Assembly (NCBI GenBank): GCA_903827375.1
Contig: CAIKHZ010000229.1
Span: 1-64,000, forward strand
DNA length: 64,000 bases
From: Akkermansiaceae bacterium
GTDB taxonomy: Bacteria > Verrucomicrobiota > Verrucomicrobiia > Verrucomicrobiales > Akkermansiaceae
Direction of reading: 5' to 3'
Below, one piece after another: positions 18,438 through 27,384 of the stretch; position 1 is the first letter of the stretch, and each line of letters begins with the position of its first letter. Both the position numbers and the translations under genes were made by a program. The notes beneath the pieces were generated by a model. That model was given only the letters and a program-made list of their open reading frames with translations, did not search any database and was not told the origin of the DNA.

Positions 18438-20132
18438 CTACTTGCTAACCGGTGTAAGCTTGATCTCGCTGAGGTTCATCACCGCCGCAGCCTGCATCTT
18501 TGTCGCCTTGATCGTGACGACAGCCGCGCCGGATTTCGCGATCACGATCTCACCCAGCGAAATTTTCTTGAAATCGTCAAAACTGCCCGTCGATTCAATA
18601 TGCCCGGAGACTTTTTGATCGCCGACGGTCACATCAACGTCGCTGCCCGCACAATCCGGGCCGCAAGCATAGGTCAGGACGACATGGTACACACCTGCCC
18701 TGGTATCTACAGCCCAGGAAATCTTCACGTCTTTGTCAGTCCATCCACCGATGTTCTTCACGGATTTGGATTCCTGAAGAGACGCACATCCTTCGATATC
18801 GGCGTTTGCAGCGGCCAGCAACAACGACCCGTCAGAAGCCCGGACAGTGGCAGGCCCATCCAAGTCGATCACAATGACACTGTCGATCTTGTCTGGTGCC
18901 TCGGCAGGCAGCGTGATCGCAACCCCCATATCGTTCGAGATCGACTGCAGAGCCTGGTCTGGCGCAATCAGCAATGCCACCTTGCCCGGCTTGTTGGCGA
19001 GCGGCACGAAAAGTTTGCCATCCTTGGGCCAGTTAAAAACATGAAGATAGAGTTTGCCATCTTTCTGCGTGGCGCGGCCCCACGGCAACTCCCCCAAAGG
19101 ACTCGCTGTTGCGCCGTAAATTGATCCACCGTTCACACGAGTCCACTTGCCAATCGCTTCCAATCGTTCAATGGATGGGGTGGGAATCAGGCCCTCCGAG
19201 GTCGGACCAACGTTCAACAGCAAATTACCGCCCTTGCTGGCACAGTCAACAAGACTGCGGGCAAGGTATTCCGTGGATTTCCAGCCTTGATCATTCTTGT
19301 TGTAGCCCCAATGCCCGTTCATGGTCATGCAGGTTTCCCAGTCAGCCCCCTTCCTCAAAGAACCCGCTGGAATCGTATTCTCATGCACCTCATAGTCACC
19401 GCCTTTGTCTACACCAAAGTTGTCTTTGATGACAATATTCGGCTTGAGAGTGTGAATGTAAGCGCAGACCTCAGCTCCCTGATCTGGTGTCCACGGCCCT
19501 CCCTGGCCATCGAACCAGACAAGTCCGGGATCGTATTTCGTTATCAGTTCTTTGAGCTGCCCCTTTACAAATTCCACGTAGCGGTGCATGTCGGGCTTGC
19601 CGGTAGCCAGATCATTGTTAGGAATGCGTTCCGCATAATCGGGATGTTGCCAGTCCCAGATAGAGTAATACACACAAAACACGATCCCTTCCTTCTTACA
19701 CTCGACTGAGAGTTCCTTGAGCGGATCGCGCTTGAAGGGTGTGGATTTGATACACCAGTCGGTCAGCTCCGACGGGTACATTCCAAACCCGTCATGATGC
19801 TTGGCGGTGATGACGAGATAATTCATCCCGGCGTTCTTCGCGATACGCACCCACTCCTTGGCATCGAATTTCACGGGGTTGAACTGCCCGGTGTACTTTG
19901 CGTATTCAGAAAGCGGCATCTTGGTCTGGAACAGGAACCATTCGCCTTGGTCTTTCTGGTCCTTGTACTCTCCAGCGGGAACGGAATAAAGCCCCCAGTG
20001 AATGAACATTCCGAAGTTAGCCTCGCGAAACCACTTCATCCGGGCATCGCGCTCGGACTTGGTTTCAGCCGCTCCGGCCAGGCATGACAGCGAGAGTAGC
20101 ACGGCAACCCTAGAAATCAGGATCTTACGCAT
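18438..20132 (-). CDS. GH29 alpha-L-fucosidase with C-terminal extension
   Basis: WFREANFGMFIHWGLYSVPAGEY, YLVITAKHHDGFGMYPS, DPGLVWFDGQGG (nucleophile motif), GNLLLNVGPTSEG. Confidence 0.93.
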   Translation of the reverse strand: MRKILISRVAVLLSLSCLAGAAETKSERDARMKWFREANFGMFIHWGLYSVPAGEYKDQKDQGEWFLFQTKMPLSEYAKYTGQFNPVKFDAKEWVRIAKNAGMNYLVITAKHHDGFGMYPSELTDWCIKSTPFKRDPLKELSVECKKEGIVFCVYYSIWDWQHPDYAERIPNNDLATGKPDMHRYVEFVKGQLKELITKYDPGLVWFDGQGGPWTPDQGAEVCAYIHTLKPNIVIKDNFGVDKGGDYEVHENTIPAGSLRKGADWETCMTMNGHWGYNKNDQGWKSTEYLARSLVDCASKGGNLLLNVGPTSEGLIPTPSIERLEAIGKWTRVNGGSIYGATASPLGELPWGRATQKDGKLYLHVFNWPKDGKLFVPLANKPGKVALLIAPDQALQSISNDMGVAITLPAEAPDKIDSVIVIDLDGPATVRASDGSLLLAAANADIEGCASLQESKSVKNIGGWTDKDVKISWAVDTRAGVYHVVLTYACGPDCAGSDVDVTVGDQKVSGHIESTGSFDDFKKISLGEIVIAKSGAAVVTIKATKMQAAAVMNLSEIKLTPVSK

Positions 20133-20164
20133 GTTTATGTTTCCTTGGGTTGAATTTGTGCTCA
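20061..20164 (-). repeat. 104-bp duplicated 5'UTR/signal-peptide cassette, copy B
   Basis: See copy A at 14607-14710. Confidence 0.85.
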
Positions 20165-20273
20165 GTGAGGTACTGTGGTGCCATAAATCGTCGCCACGAT
20201 GGCATCCGTTCGAACAGGCCATGGTCTGTAGGTGCTTTTCATATGATGGAAAATTCTCAACTCGCTGTTGGGA

Positions 20274-20378
20274 TTACGGGGTATTCCCAGGTTGAATCTT
20301 ACCGTTGGCATCAACATGGATGGGCAGTATCAGCCGCACCGACAACAGGCCGATCACAGCGATTAATGGTTTCTTCAT
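20274..20378 (-). pseudogene. 34-codon in-frame internal-deletion relic of a paralogue of the SGNH-GH43 gene
   Basis: Manual translation: MKKPLIAVIGLLSV-R-LILPIHVDANGKIQPGNTP*. N-terminus matches MKTYLKLPIIAMIGLLSV and C-terminus matches AILPIHVDANGKIQPGNTP of 9169-10776. Similarity continues past the stop (9149-9180 versus 20247-20277). Confidence 0.85.
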
Positions 20379-20662
20379 GGTTCAAGGGGCTGTGGGACTT
20401 TCAGCCGCAGCCAATCGTGTGTAAAGACTAAAAGCACGGCCGGAACGGGGTCGCTGAAATCTTCCAACACGCCGTGCCACTTGCCTTCCGCATCGCGCCA
20501 AAGGGCCATGTGAACTCGCTCGGGCAGATCGATGGCTAACCCGCCGCAACGGAACGATTCCAGTGCGCTGGCCGCCAGGGCATCCAGCTTGTCGTTCTTG
20601 TCGAGCCGAACGGTGGCCACACCGACTGCGTCGGAGGTGACATCGTGGCCGTGCACATTCAT
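20375..20662 (-). pseudogene. 3' remnant of a larger gene (C-terminal domain only)
   Basis: ORF MNVHGHDVTSDAVGVATVRLDKND...HDWLRLKVPQPLEP*. The coding-like frame extends upstream of the ATG (TWGDSKTQ-MNVHGHD) with no signal peptide. Its TGA overlaps the ATG of the relic above (ATGA). Confidence 0.4.
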
Positions 20663-20709
20663 CTGAGTCTTGCTATCACCCCACGTTCATGCACGTTGGT
20701 CTGCCGCCG

Positions 20710-21171
20710 ATGAAATCTACCTTGCTTGAAAAAATCCGCATTGAACTGCGTGCCCGCTTGGATCGTCTGGCCAAGGCCGCGATGGATGCACATGCGGCGG
20801 CTACGGATCCAGGCAGCAAGGCGGAGGGGAAATATGACACCCGCAGTCTTGAAGCCTCGTACCTGGCGGCAGGACAAGCGCGGCAGGTCGATGAACTGGC
20901 CGAATCCCTACGGATCTTTGAATCCTTGGCCAGCTTGCCAGAATTCGAGATGGAGGACCCGATTGACGCTGGCGCTCTGGTGGAGGTTGAGTTGCGCGGT
21001 GAAACGTCCCATCTGCTGCTCGTTCCTGCGGCGGGTGGCCTGATCATTGAGGATCATGGACTGGAAATCACCCTCCTCAGTCCCGCCAGCGAACTCTATC
21101 GAAAACTCCTTGGAATGGTTGCCGGGGAATCCTCGGAAGAACCGGCGTTGTTAGTGATGGATGTGTGGTGA
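20710..21171 (+). CDS. GreA/GreB-type C-terminal domain protein (transcription elongation factor-like)
   Basis: KYDTRSLEASYLAAGQARQVDEL and TLLSPASELYRKLLG, typical of GreAB-like proteins; start taken at MKSTLLEK. Confidence 0.65.
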   Translation: MKSTLLEKIRIELRARLDRLAKAAMDAHAAATDPGSKAEGKYDTRSLEASYLAAGQARQVDELAESLRIFESLASLPEFEMEDPIDAGALVEVELRGETSHLLLVPAAGGLIIEDHGLEITLLSPASELYRKLLGMVAGESSEEPALLVMDVW

Positions 21172-21397
21172 CGTTGCTGGCAAGGACGAGCCGATGCATG
21201 CACTGGCTTATGCTGTTTCCGTGTCTCCAGCAATGACAATATTTCAGATGCCGTCGGCACTTCAGGGAAGTGTACTGGCTCGAGTATTCGCCAAAAAACA
21301 ATGTCGTTTACTGGTTTCTGATCCCGGCCAGTTCCCGCTTCAAGCCAGAGCTTGGCGCTCACCCTTCGGATTCGTTGCCGATATTCAGCGCAGGCCG

Positions 21398-24300
21398 TTA
21401 GTCCTCGATGACCAGGCGGATGCCGACGTCAACCACTGGCTGGAAGGTTTCAAAGGGCAGTCGGATGGCCGATCTGGCATCAACTGGCCGACTTGCCCAC
21501 GAGCCGCCGCGGGCGACCTTGCGTTCTTTCAGGTCGCCGTTGTTTCGGCCGTCATTGTCCTTATACGGATAGGGTTTGTAGTTGGAGCGGGTCCACTCGT
21601 TGACGTTGCCGATGATGTCTTTCAAGCCCCAAGGATTGGCCTCATATTGTGCGACGTAATCCACCACAAACCACTTGTCTTCGAAGCGCTCGTCATGCAG
21701 CGGGAAATTCATTTCAGGTGGATAGGGGTTGCGGTGCATGATGATCGGGCCACCCTCAAAACCCACTTTGCTCCAACGGGTTTCACGTCCCGCTAGATTG
21801 GCAAACTTCGAGTAATCATCGTTGCGGCTGCCGTAAAATAGATCTCCAGCCGTGCCGGCCCTCGCCGCCCATTCCCACTGCGCCTCGCTCGGCAGGTTCA
21901 CTTTCAAGCCCGTCGTCTTGCTCAGCCACCGGCAGAAATCCATCGACCGCTGCCACGTCACACGCGCCACCGGTTGGTCGGCATGGTTGGCAATGTATCC
22001 CGGGAAGTTGTGATCCTTGCCATGTTGGTCGATGTAACGCGTGTCATGCGCCGGATCGAATTTTGCGTACTCGGAGTTTTTGACCTCGCACTCGCTGATC
22101 CAGAACGCTTTGTCGATCTTGACTTCGGCACACGGCGCTTCGTCGGCCATCCCGCCGTCACTGCCCATGATAAACGAACCGGCGGGAATTCTAACGAAAG
22201 CAATCTCACTGCCGTCGGGCATCTTCACCAGCTTGCGGGTTTCTCCTGATTTGGTTTGGAGCTCCTTGGCTTGGAGTGGTGTCATCGGGAAGCCCGCCAC
22301 GCTGAGTGGGGCGTTAGAATGCGCCGCCACTTCCGGTGGCTTCACATATTGGGGGGGCTGGCCCGCTTTGATTTCCTGCTCACGGCGGTCATATTCGTCC
22401 TCGGGAGACACATCATTGTTAGCAAACAACTTGGCCAGCTCCAGGCGGCGCTCTTTTTGCTTGTGGCCTTCGAATTCGCCGGGGCTCCACTTTCCTTTGA
22501 ACGGAGCGTTGAGGTCGATCCATGCATACAGCCGGTCCCAGCCCTCGCGGTCGAGAGTGACTCCGTGATGGCCTTTCTTGAGCATTTGGATCAATGGGCT
22601 CGTCGAGACGTGATAGTCCATCGGTGGCAACACTTCCATTTCACTCTCAGGCCCGGGTCGGCGGACGTAGGGATGGAGCAGGTTGTAGCCGTTGCCCATG
22701 GGTGGGGGCTTGAGGCCTGGCGGGCGATCTGGCCCGTCGTGGCAGCTGATGCAATACTTTTGGAGAACGGGGAGCACCTCGTGTTCGAATCCGAACGGGC
22801 GGGTATCGCCGTACCATGGTTTGATTTTGGCCATGGGTTTGGCGTCGGCCAAGGTTCGGCTTGCCGGCACCGAGCTGCGGTTGTCCTCGTGGCAGCCAAC
22901 GCAGGAAACCCGCTCGCTGGGCATGCCGACAATCCACGAGCGCATCAACTGCAGCGCCGCCCCATCGGCATCCAGCGGTTGGATAGATATGGGTGTGTTG
23001 GCGGGAATCTCAAAACATGCCGATCCATCGGGCTCCACCGGCACCGTTCCAAGGATGCGCTTGATGTCCCAGCCCGCCTCGACACCTAGCGATTCGTGGC
23101 CACCGGTTCCGACGTAGTTGAAATGATAGGCAAACACCCGCAGTGATTTGACGGATCCGACAGGCACGCCCTTGAGGCCGGGTCCCATATAAATACTGGC
23201 AATGTGCACGGACGCCGTCTTTGCGCCGGGTGTGATGCGGTCCGGAATGACGGGTGGCCGCGGCCGGGCCTTGAGCACGACAGGCTCGAACAAGGATGCC
23301 GCAGTGTCCTCCGCCAGCAACGTGATATTGTCAAAGGTATCAACCAGATAGATGCCCCACCTGTCCGCGTCCTTTGGCTTGGCGCTCACCAGGAAGAAAT
23401 TTTCATTCAGGGGCCATGGATAGACGAACATGGGCTTCCCCTGTTCATACTGGTTGCCGGTTTGTTGGTCGCACACATCACCGACGACTGGTTTGCCCCA
23501 ACCTGGAATTTCCGCCACACATCCGGTATCCGTTGCTGGCAGCACCTCGGTGTTGATGCGCAGGAACGACCCCGCAGGCCCCCATTCCTTGCTTGTGGGA
23601 TGGTATTTGAACGGGTATTTGCGGGCAAGATAGGGGTCGAAGATAACCATCCGCCCGAACTCGGCCACGTCGTGGTGGCCGCCAATGATGGCCACCACTT
23701 TTTGTTTGCTGCCGGGGATTGCCCGTGCCTGCAAGAGTGCCGTCGGGTAATACGAGCCACTGCCATATTCGGAGAGTTGCGATGTTCCATCGGGATTCAT
23801 CGTCATCAGGATGCGCGAAAAATAGTGCATCAGGTCTGAATATTCCCAGCGGGTGTAGAGGACCCGTCCGTCATTGTTGATGGATGGTGTGTAATCCGAG
23901 TCCTGCTCAAACGTGAGTTGGCGGACCGTGCCGGATACAGGATCGCAGAGATAGGTTTGGGCCATAGGGCGGCTGCCGTTCTCGCACGGCAACGCCTGAT
24001 AGGATGCGGTCGATAACAGAATGATCCGCCCGTCCGGCAGGTAGCATCCGTCAAACCAATCCACATCCGGGTATTCCTTGGGAGATACCTGTTTGAGCTG
24101 GGTGCCGTCCGCCTTGATTTCAAAAACCGCCCATTTGCGGTTGCTATCCATGCTCGAAAATAGCAACTTGTCACCTGAAAAATCCGGCTCGACGTCCCGC
24201 ACAACCACGTCAGTGCTGGGTTTGAACAGATGGTCAAAGCGAGGTTTTCCGCGCAGGTCGGACATCACGATGATTGAATCGTCAAACCCTCCGCGGGCGA

Positions 24301-24766
24301 TGGAAACGTGGCAGTGGCTGTTGAGAGAGATGAAGCCGTTGCCGCGCGGACGACGCACCATCAGCACCTGGGCATCGTCTAGCAGCGGATTGGCGAGAAG
24401 CGCCATGCGCATGCCCTTCATCAATTGTTCCGCCTCACCCAGCTTCGCCTGATCGCCGGTATCCAGAATCGTCTTGAGCTCAGCTTGTCTCGCCTTGAAG
24501 GCAGCGAGCGCCGCACGGTGGGCCTCAGCATCATATTTGTCCGGATAGCTGACGGCCAAGTTGTCGATAGCGCGGGCCACGGCATCCACATGGATGGCGG
24601 CAAATTCCCGCCGCAGCACCCGCAGCTTATCGCCGTCGGCGATGGTCAGCCCGGTACTGTTAGGGTTGAAGCGGAATTTGGGTGGAGGGGCGTCGGCCGC
24701 GCCTGACAATCCGGAGAGTGCCAACCCAGCTGCGAGTGCGACGAGCATTTTTTGTTGGCAGGTCAT
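21398..24766 (-). CDS. HzsA-like protein (2 CxxCH) fused to a C-terminal SUMF1/FGE-fold domain
   Basis: GTVPVEPDGSACFEIP, SCVGCHED, CISCHDGP; C-terminal IPAGSFIMGSDGGMADEAP...LPSEAQWEWAARAGT...NVNEWTRSNY...RGGSWASRP. Confidence 0.85.
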   Translation of the reverse strand: MTCQQKMLVALAAGLALSGLSGAADAPPPKFRFNPNSTGLTIADGDKLRVLRREFAAIHVDAVARAIDNLAVSYPDKYDAEAHRAALAAFKARQAELKTILDTGDQAKLGEAEQLMKGMRMALLANPLLDDAQVLMVRRPRGNGFISLNSHCHVSIARGGFDDSIIVMSDLRGKPRFDHLFKPSTDVVVRDVEPDFSGDKLLFSSMDSNRKWAVFEIKADGTQLKQVSPKEYPDVDWFDGCYLPDGRIILLSTASYQALPCENGSRPMAQTYLCDPVSGTVRQLTFEQDSDYTPSINNDGRVLYTRWEYSDLMHYFSRILMTMNPDGTSQLSEYGSGSYYPTALLQARAIPGSKQKVVAIIGGHHDVAEFGRMVIFDPYLARKYPFKYHPTSKEWGPAGSFLRINTEVLPATDTGCVAEIPGWGKPVVGDVCDQQTGNQYEQGKPMFVYPWPLNENFFLVSAKPKDADRWGIYLVDTFDNITLLAEDTAASLFEPVVLKARPRPPVIPDRITPGAKTASVHIASIYMGPGLKGVPVGSVKSLRVFAYHFNYVGTGGHESLGVEAGWDIKRILGTVPVEPDGSACFEIPANTPISIQPLDADGAALQLMRSWIVGMPSERVSCVGCHEDNRSSVPASRTLADAKPMAKIKPWYGDTRPFGFEHEVLPVLQKYCISCHDGPDRPPGLKPPPMGNGYNLLHPYVRRPGPESEMEVLPPMDYHVSTSPLIQMLKKGHHGVTLDREGWDRLYAWIDLNAPFKGKWSPGEFEGHKQKERRLELAKLFANNDVSPEDEYDRREQEIKAGQPPQYVKPPEVAAHSNAPLSVAGFPMTPLQAKELQTKSGETRKLVKMPDGSEIAFVRIPAGSFIMGSDGGMADEAPCAEVKIDKAFWISECEVKNSEYAKFDPAHDTRYIDQHGKDHNFPGYIANHADQPVARVTWQRSMDFCRWLSKTTGLKVNLPSEAQWEWAARAGTAGDLFYGSRNDDYSKFANLAGRETRWSKVGFEGGPIIMHRNPYPPEMNFPLHDERFEDKWFVVDYVAQYEANPWGLKDIIGNVNEWTRSNYKPYPYKDNDGRNNGDLKERKVARGGSWASRPVDARSAIRLPFETFQPVVDVGIRLVIED

Positions 24767-24796
24767 AACGATGCGTGGGGTGGGGGACATGGCCGG

Positions 24797-25867
24797 TTAT
24801 TTGAGGTCGATGACCGAGATGGTGAAAAGTTTGCTGGCTGTGTGCGGGCCGTATGTTAAATTAATGTTAGATACATACAATTTGCCGTCACGCGGGAAGC
24901 ATTCCGACGGAGCATGGAGGCTGCCATCGGTGCCATCGCTCTCGCCGTTTTTTGCGACGATGGTGGCCTTGCCAGCCTTGTCGATTTTAATCACAGCGTT
25001 GCCGAGGAAGTCCGCCACCCAACAATTGCCATCCGCATCCACGTGCAGGCCGTCGCAACTTTCCATGCCCTGGTCCTTGGCAAGCACCGCCTGAGTTTTG
25101 ACCTTGCCATCCGCATCGAAGCTAACCTTGATGACTTCCCGGTCGCCGAAGTTACAGACATACATGTTGCCGTCTTTGTCGAAGTCCAAGCCATTGGCGC
25201 CGACCTTGTGCTCCTTGCTCTGGGTCATGAGTTTGACGGCAAGGTGGGGATCGTCCAAACCGGTGACGGTGATTGGCTTGGCGGGATCGAGCTCGCTGAG
25301 TTTGAATCGATAGACGCCACTTGGCATGGGCCCGTCACTGTTGATGGTGCTCTCGCAGACGTACACGCTATCGCTCCAGGCCGCCAAGCCGTTGGCCATG
25401 TTGAGGCCCAGCGCCACCACGTCGCAGCCCGTGGCCTTGCCGTCCTTCATGTTCACCCTCAGCACCCGGGATTTGGCGGGCTCCTTGGTGCAAAACGCCT
25501 GGTTATCCGCCACATATAAATTGCCATCTGCGCCGAATCCATTGCCTAACGGGCTGGCGAGCTTCGTTTCCGGGTGAGGCGGCAGCGTGATGACTTCCTC
25601 CAGTTTGTCATCTGGAGTGATTCGCAGGATCATGGCGGGAAATTCCTGATGGACGACGTTGTTCATCGATAGATAGATGCAGCCGTCCTTGCCGATGCTC
25701 ATTCCGTCCGGGCTGTTGTACTTGTCTGGCAGCAGGAAGCCGACGCGCGGTTTGGCGGCGTGCTCGGATGTTGCGGATTGGCCTAGTGCTGCGGGCTGAG
25801 GTTTGCTGCAACCGGCGCAGAGAGAGGCCACAGCTATCGTTAGGCTTAGTCGGTTCATCGGATTCAT
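24797..25867 (-). CDS. secreted/lipoprotein-like NHL/SMP-30-type beta-propeller
   Basis: SPDGMSIGKDGCIYLSMNNV, GLDFDKDGNMYVCNFGDREVIKVSFDADGK, HVDADGNCWVADFLGNAVIKID repeats; N-terminal hydrophobic segment ending in a Cys. Confidence 0.75.
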   Translation of the reverse strand: MNPMNRLSLTIAVASLCAGCSKPQPAALGQSATSEHAAKPRVGFLLPDKYNSPDGMSIGKDGCIYLSMNNVVHQEFPAMILRITPDDKLEEVITLPPHPETKLASPLGNGFGADGNLYVADNQAFCTKEPAKSRVLRVNMKDGKATGCDVVALGLNMANGLAAWSDSVYVCESTINSDGPMPSGVYRFKLSELDPAKPITVTGLDDPHLAVKLMTQSKEHKVGANGLDFDKDGNMYVCNFGDREVIKVSFDADGKVKTQAVLAKDQGMESCDGLHVDADGNCWVADFLGNAVIKIDKAGKATIVAKNGESDGTDGSLHAPSECFPRDGKLYVSNINLTYGPHTASKLFTISVIDLK

Positions 25868-25881
25868 GGTTGGTTGGTGAG

Positions 25882-27384
25882 TTAGCGGATGGCCGCCATG
25901 GCGGTGGCCGTGGCAAGGTAACGGGAGAATTTTTGTTGATAGACCTGGCCCCGGGACGCATTGGGTTGGTGGCGTTGGGCGATGCGGGTCATGGCGTTGA
26001 CTGCTGCCGGGTAGTCCGGGTAATGGCCGATGGCGACGGCCGCGGCGATGGCGGCGCCGAGTGCGCCGAGTTCCGAGCCGGCTGGAATTTCAATGGGAAT
26101 TTGGAAGCAGTCGGCAAACATTTGGACCCAGATGCGGCTGCGAGCCACCCCACCGGTAAAGCGGATAGACGCAGGCGGCGGCCGGAACTCTAGCTGGCGC
26201 TTGAGGTGCGTGAAGTGCGCAAAAACGACTCCCTCATAAACGGCCCGCAGCATTTCCGCTCGGCCATGGCTGGCTTTGAGTCCGACGAAGGCTGCGGGTG
26301 CTGGCGAGGGCAGGTTGCAGCCGTAAACAAAGGGCAGGAAAATCGGTGTGTCGAGGGACGGTTCGCCGAGGGCGGCTACCAGTGCGTCGCCACGGGCGTG
26401 GCGGGATGGCCCGGTGGCCGGGTCGGTTTCATTGAGGACCTGAGAGACGAACCATTCGAGATTGCTGGCGGAAGTGGGACTGCCTTCGAGCATCAGGTAC
26501 CAGCCGGGCATGCTATAACAGGACGTCATGAACAGGTCCTTGTCGATGAGCGGTGCTCTGGAGATATACTGGTTGTTGCCCCAAGTGCCCGAAACCAATG
26601 ACATCTGTTCTTCACTGACAATTCCCGAAGCCAGCCCGCAAGCATCGATATCAAACATGCCGCCGGCCACTGGCGTGCCGACTGTCAGACCGGTGGCAGC
26701 GGCGGCCTCGGCGGTCACGCAGCCGCACAGGTCGTGGCTTTTTTTGATAGGTGGGAGCAGTCGTTTGCATTCACTGATGCCGAAGAGGGCCAGCACGTTG
26801 TCGTCGTATTGGCCGGTGACGACGTTCATGAGGCTGCTGCCGGACATGTCGGTGAGTTCCGCCCAGACTTCGCCGGTGAGTTGCAAGCGAGTGAAGTCTT
26901 TGGCGAAAAGCACGGCAGTGGCACGGGCGATGGTTTCTGGTTCGTGCTCGATCAGCCATGCCAGCAGTGTGTTGGGCTGGGCCGGCCACACGCACTGGGC
27001 GGTGAGTGGCAGGGCCTTGGCTGCGGTGCCATCGTGTTGCCAACGGGCGGCGATGTCGGCAGCGCGGCCATCGGTTGAATTGATCGCGTTGCGGACGGGA
27101 ACCCCGTTGTCATCAACGAGATAGAGCCCGTTGCCATGGCCGGTACAAGCGATGGCGGCGATATCTGATGGATCAATGGCACTGCGCTCAAGCACTTCAC
27201 GGATGGCCGCGGCACTGTCCAACCACATGGCAGTGGCACTCCGTTCCGACCACCCCGGCTGCACTTCAATTAGCTCTATCCGCCGGGATGCAGAGGCCAC
27301 TTCCACCCCGTCGGCACCAAATAAAGCGGCTTTGGACAGCGTGCCGCCGTTGTCTATTCCCAGGAAATACAGTGGCTTGTTCAT
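25882..27384 (-). CDS. FGGY-family carbohydrate kinase
   Basis: FLGIDNGGTLSKAALF, AIACTGHGNGLYLVDDNG, SGTWGNNQYIS, RFTGGVARSRIWVQMFADCFQIPIEI. Confidence 0.9.
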   Translation of the reverse strand: MNKPLYFLGIDNGGTLSKAALFGADGVEVASASRRIELIEVQPGWSERSATAMWLDSAAAIREVLERSAIDPSDIAAIACTGHGNGLYLVDDNGVPVRNAINSTDGRAADIAARWQHDGTAAKALPLTAQCVWPAQPNTLLAWLIEHEPETIARATAVLFAKDFTRLQLTGEVWAELTDMSGSSLMNVVTGQYDDNVLALFGISECKRLLPPIKKSHDLCGCVTAEAAAATGLTVGTPVAGGMFDIDACGLASGIVSEEQMSLVSGTWGNNQYISRAPLIDKDLFMTSCYSMPGWYLMLEGSPTSASNLEWFVSQVLNETDPATGPSRHARGDALVAALGEPSLDTPIFLPFVYGCNLPSPAPAAFVGLKASHGRAEMLRAVYEGVVFAHFTHLKRQLEFRPPPASIRFTGGVARSRIWVQMFADCFQIPIEIPAGSELGALGAAIAAAVAIGHYPDYPAAVNAMTRIAQRHQPNASRGQVYQQKFSRYLATATAMAAIR

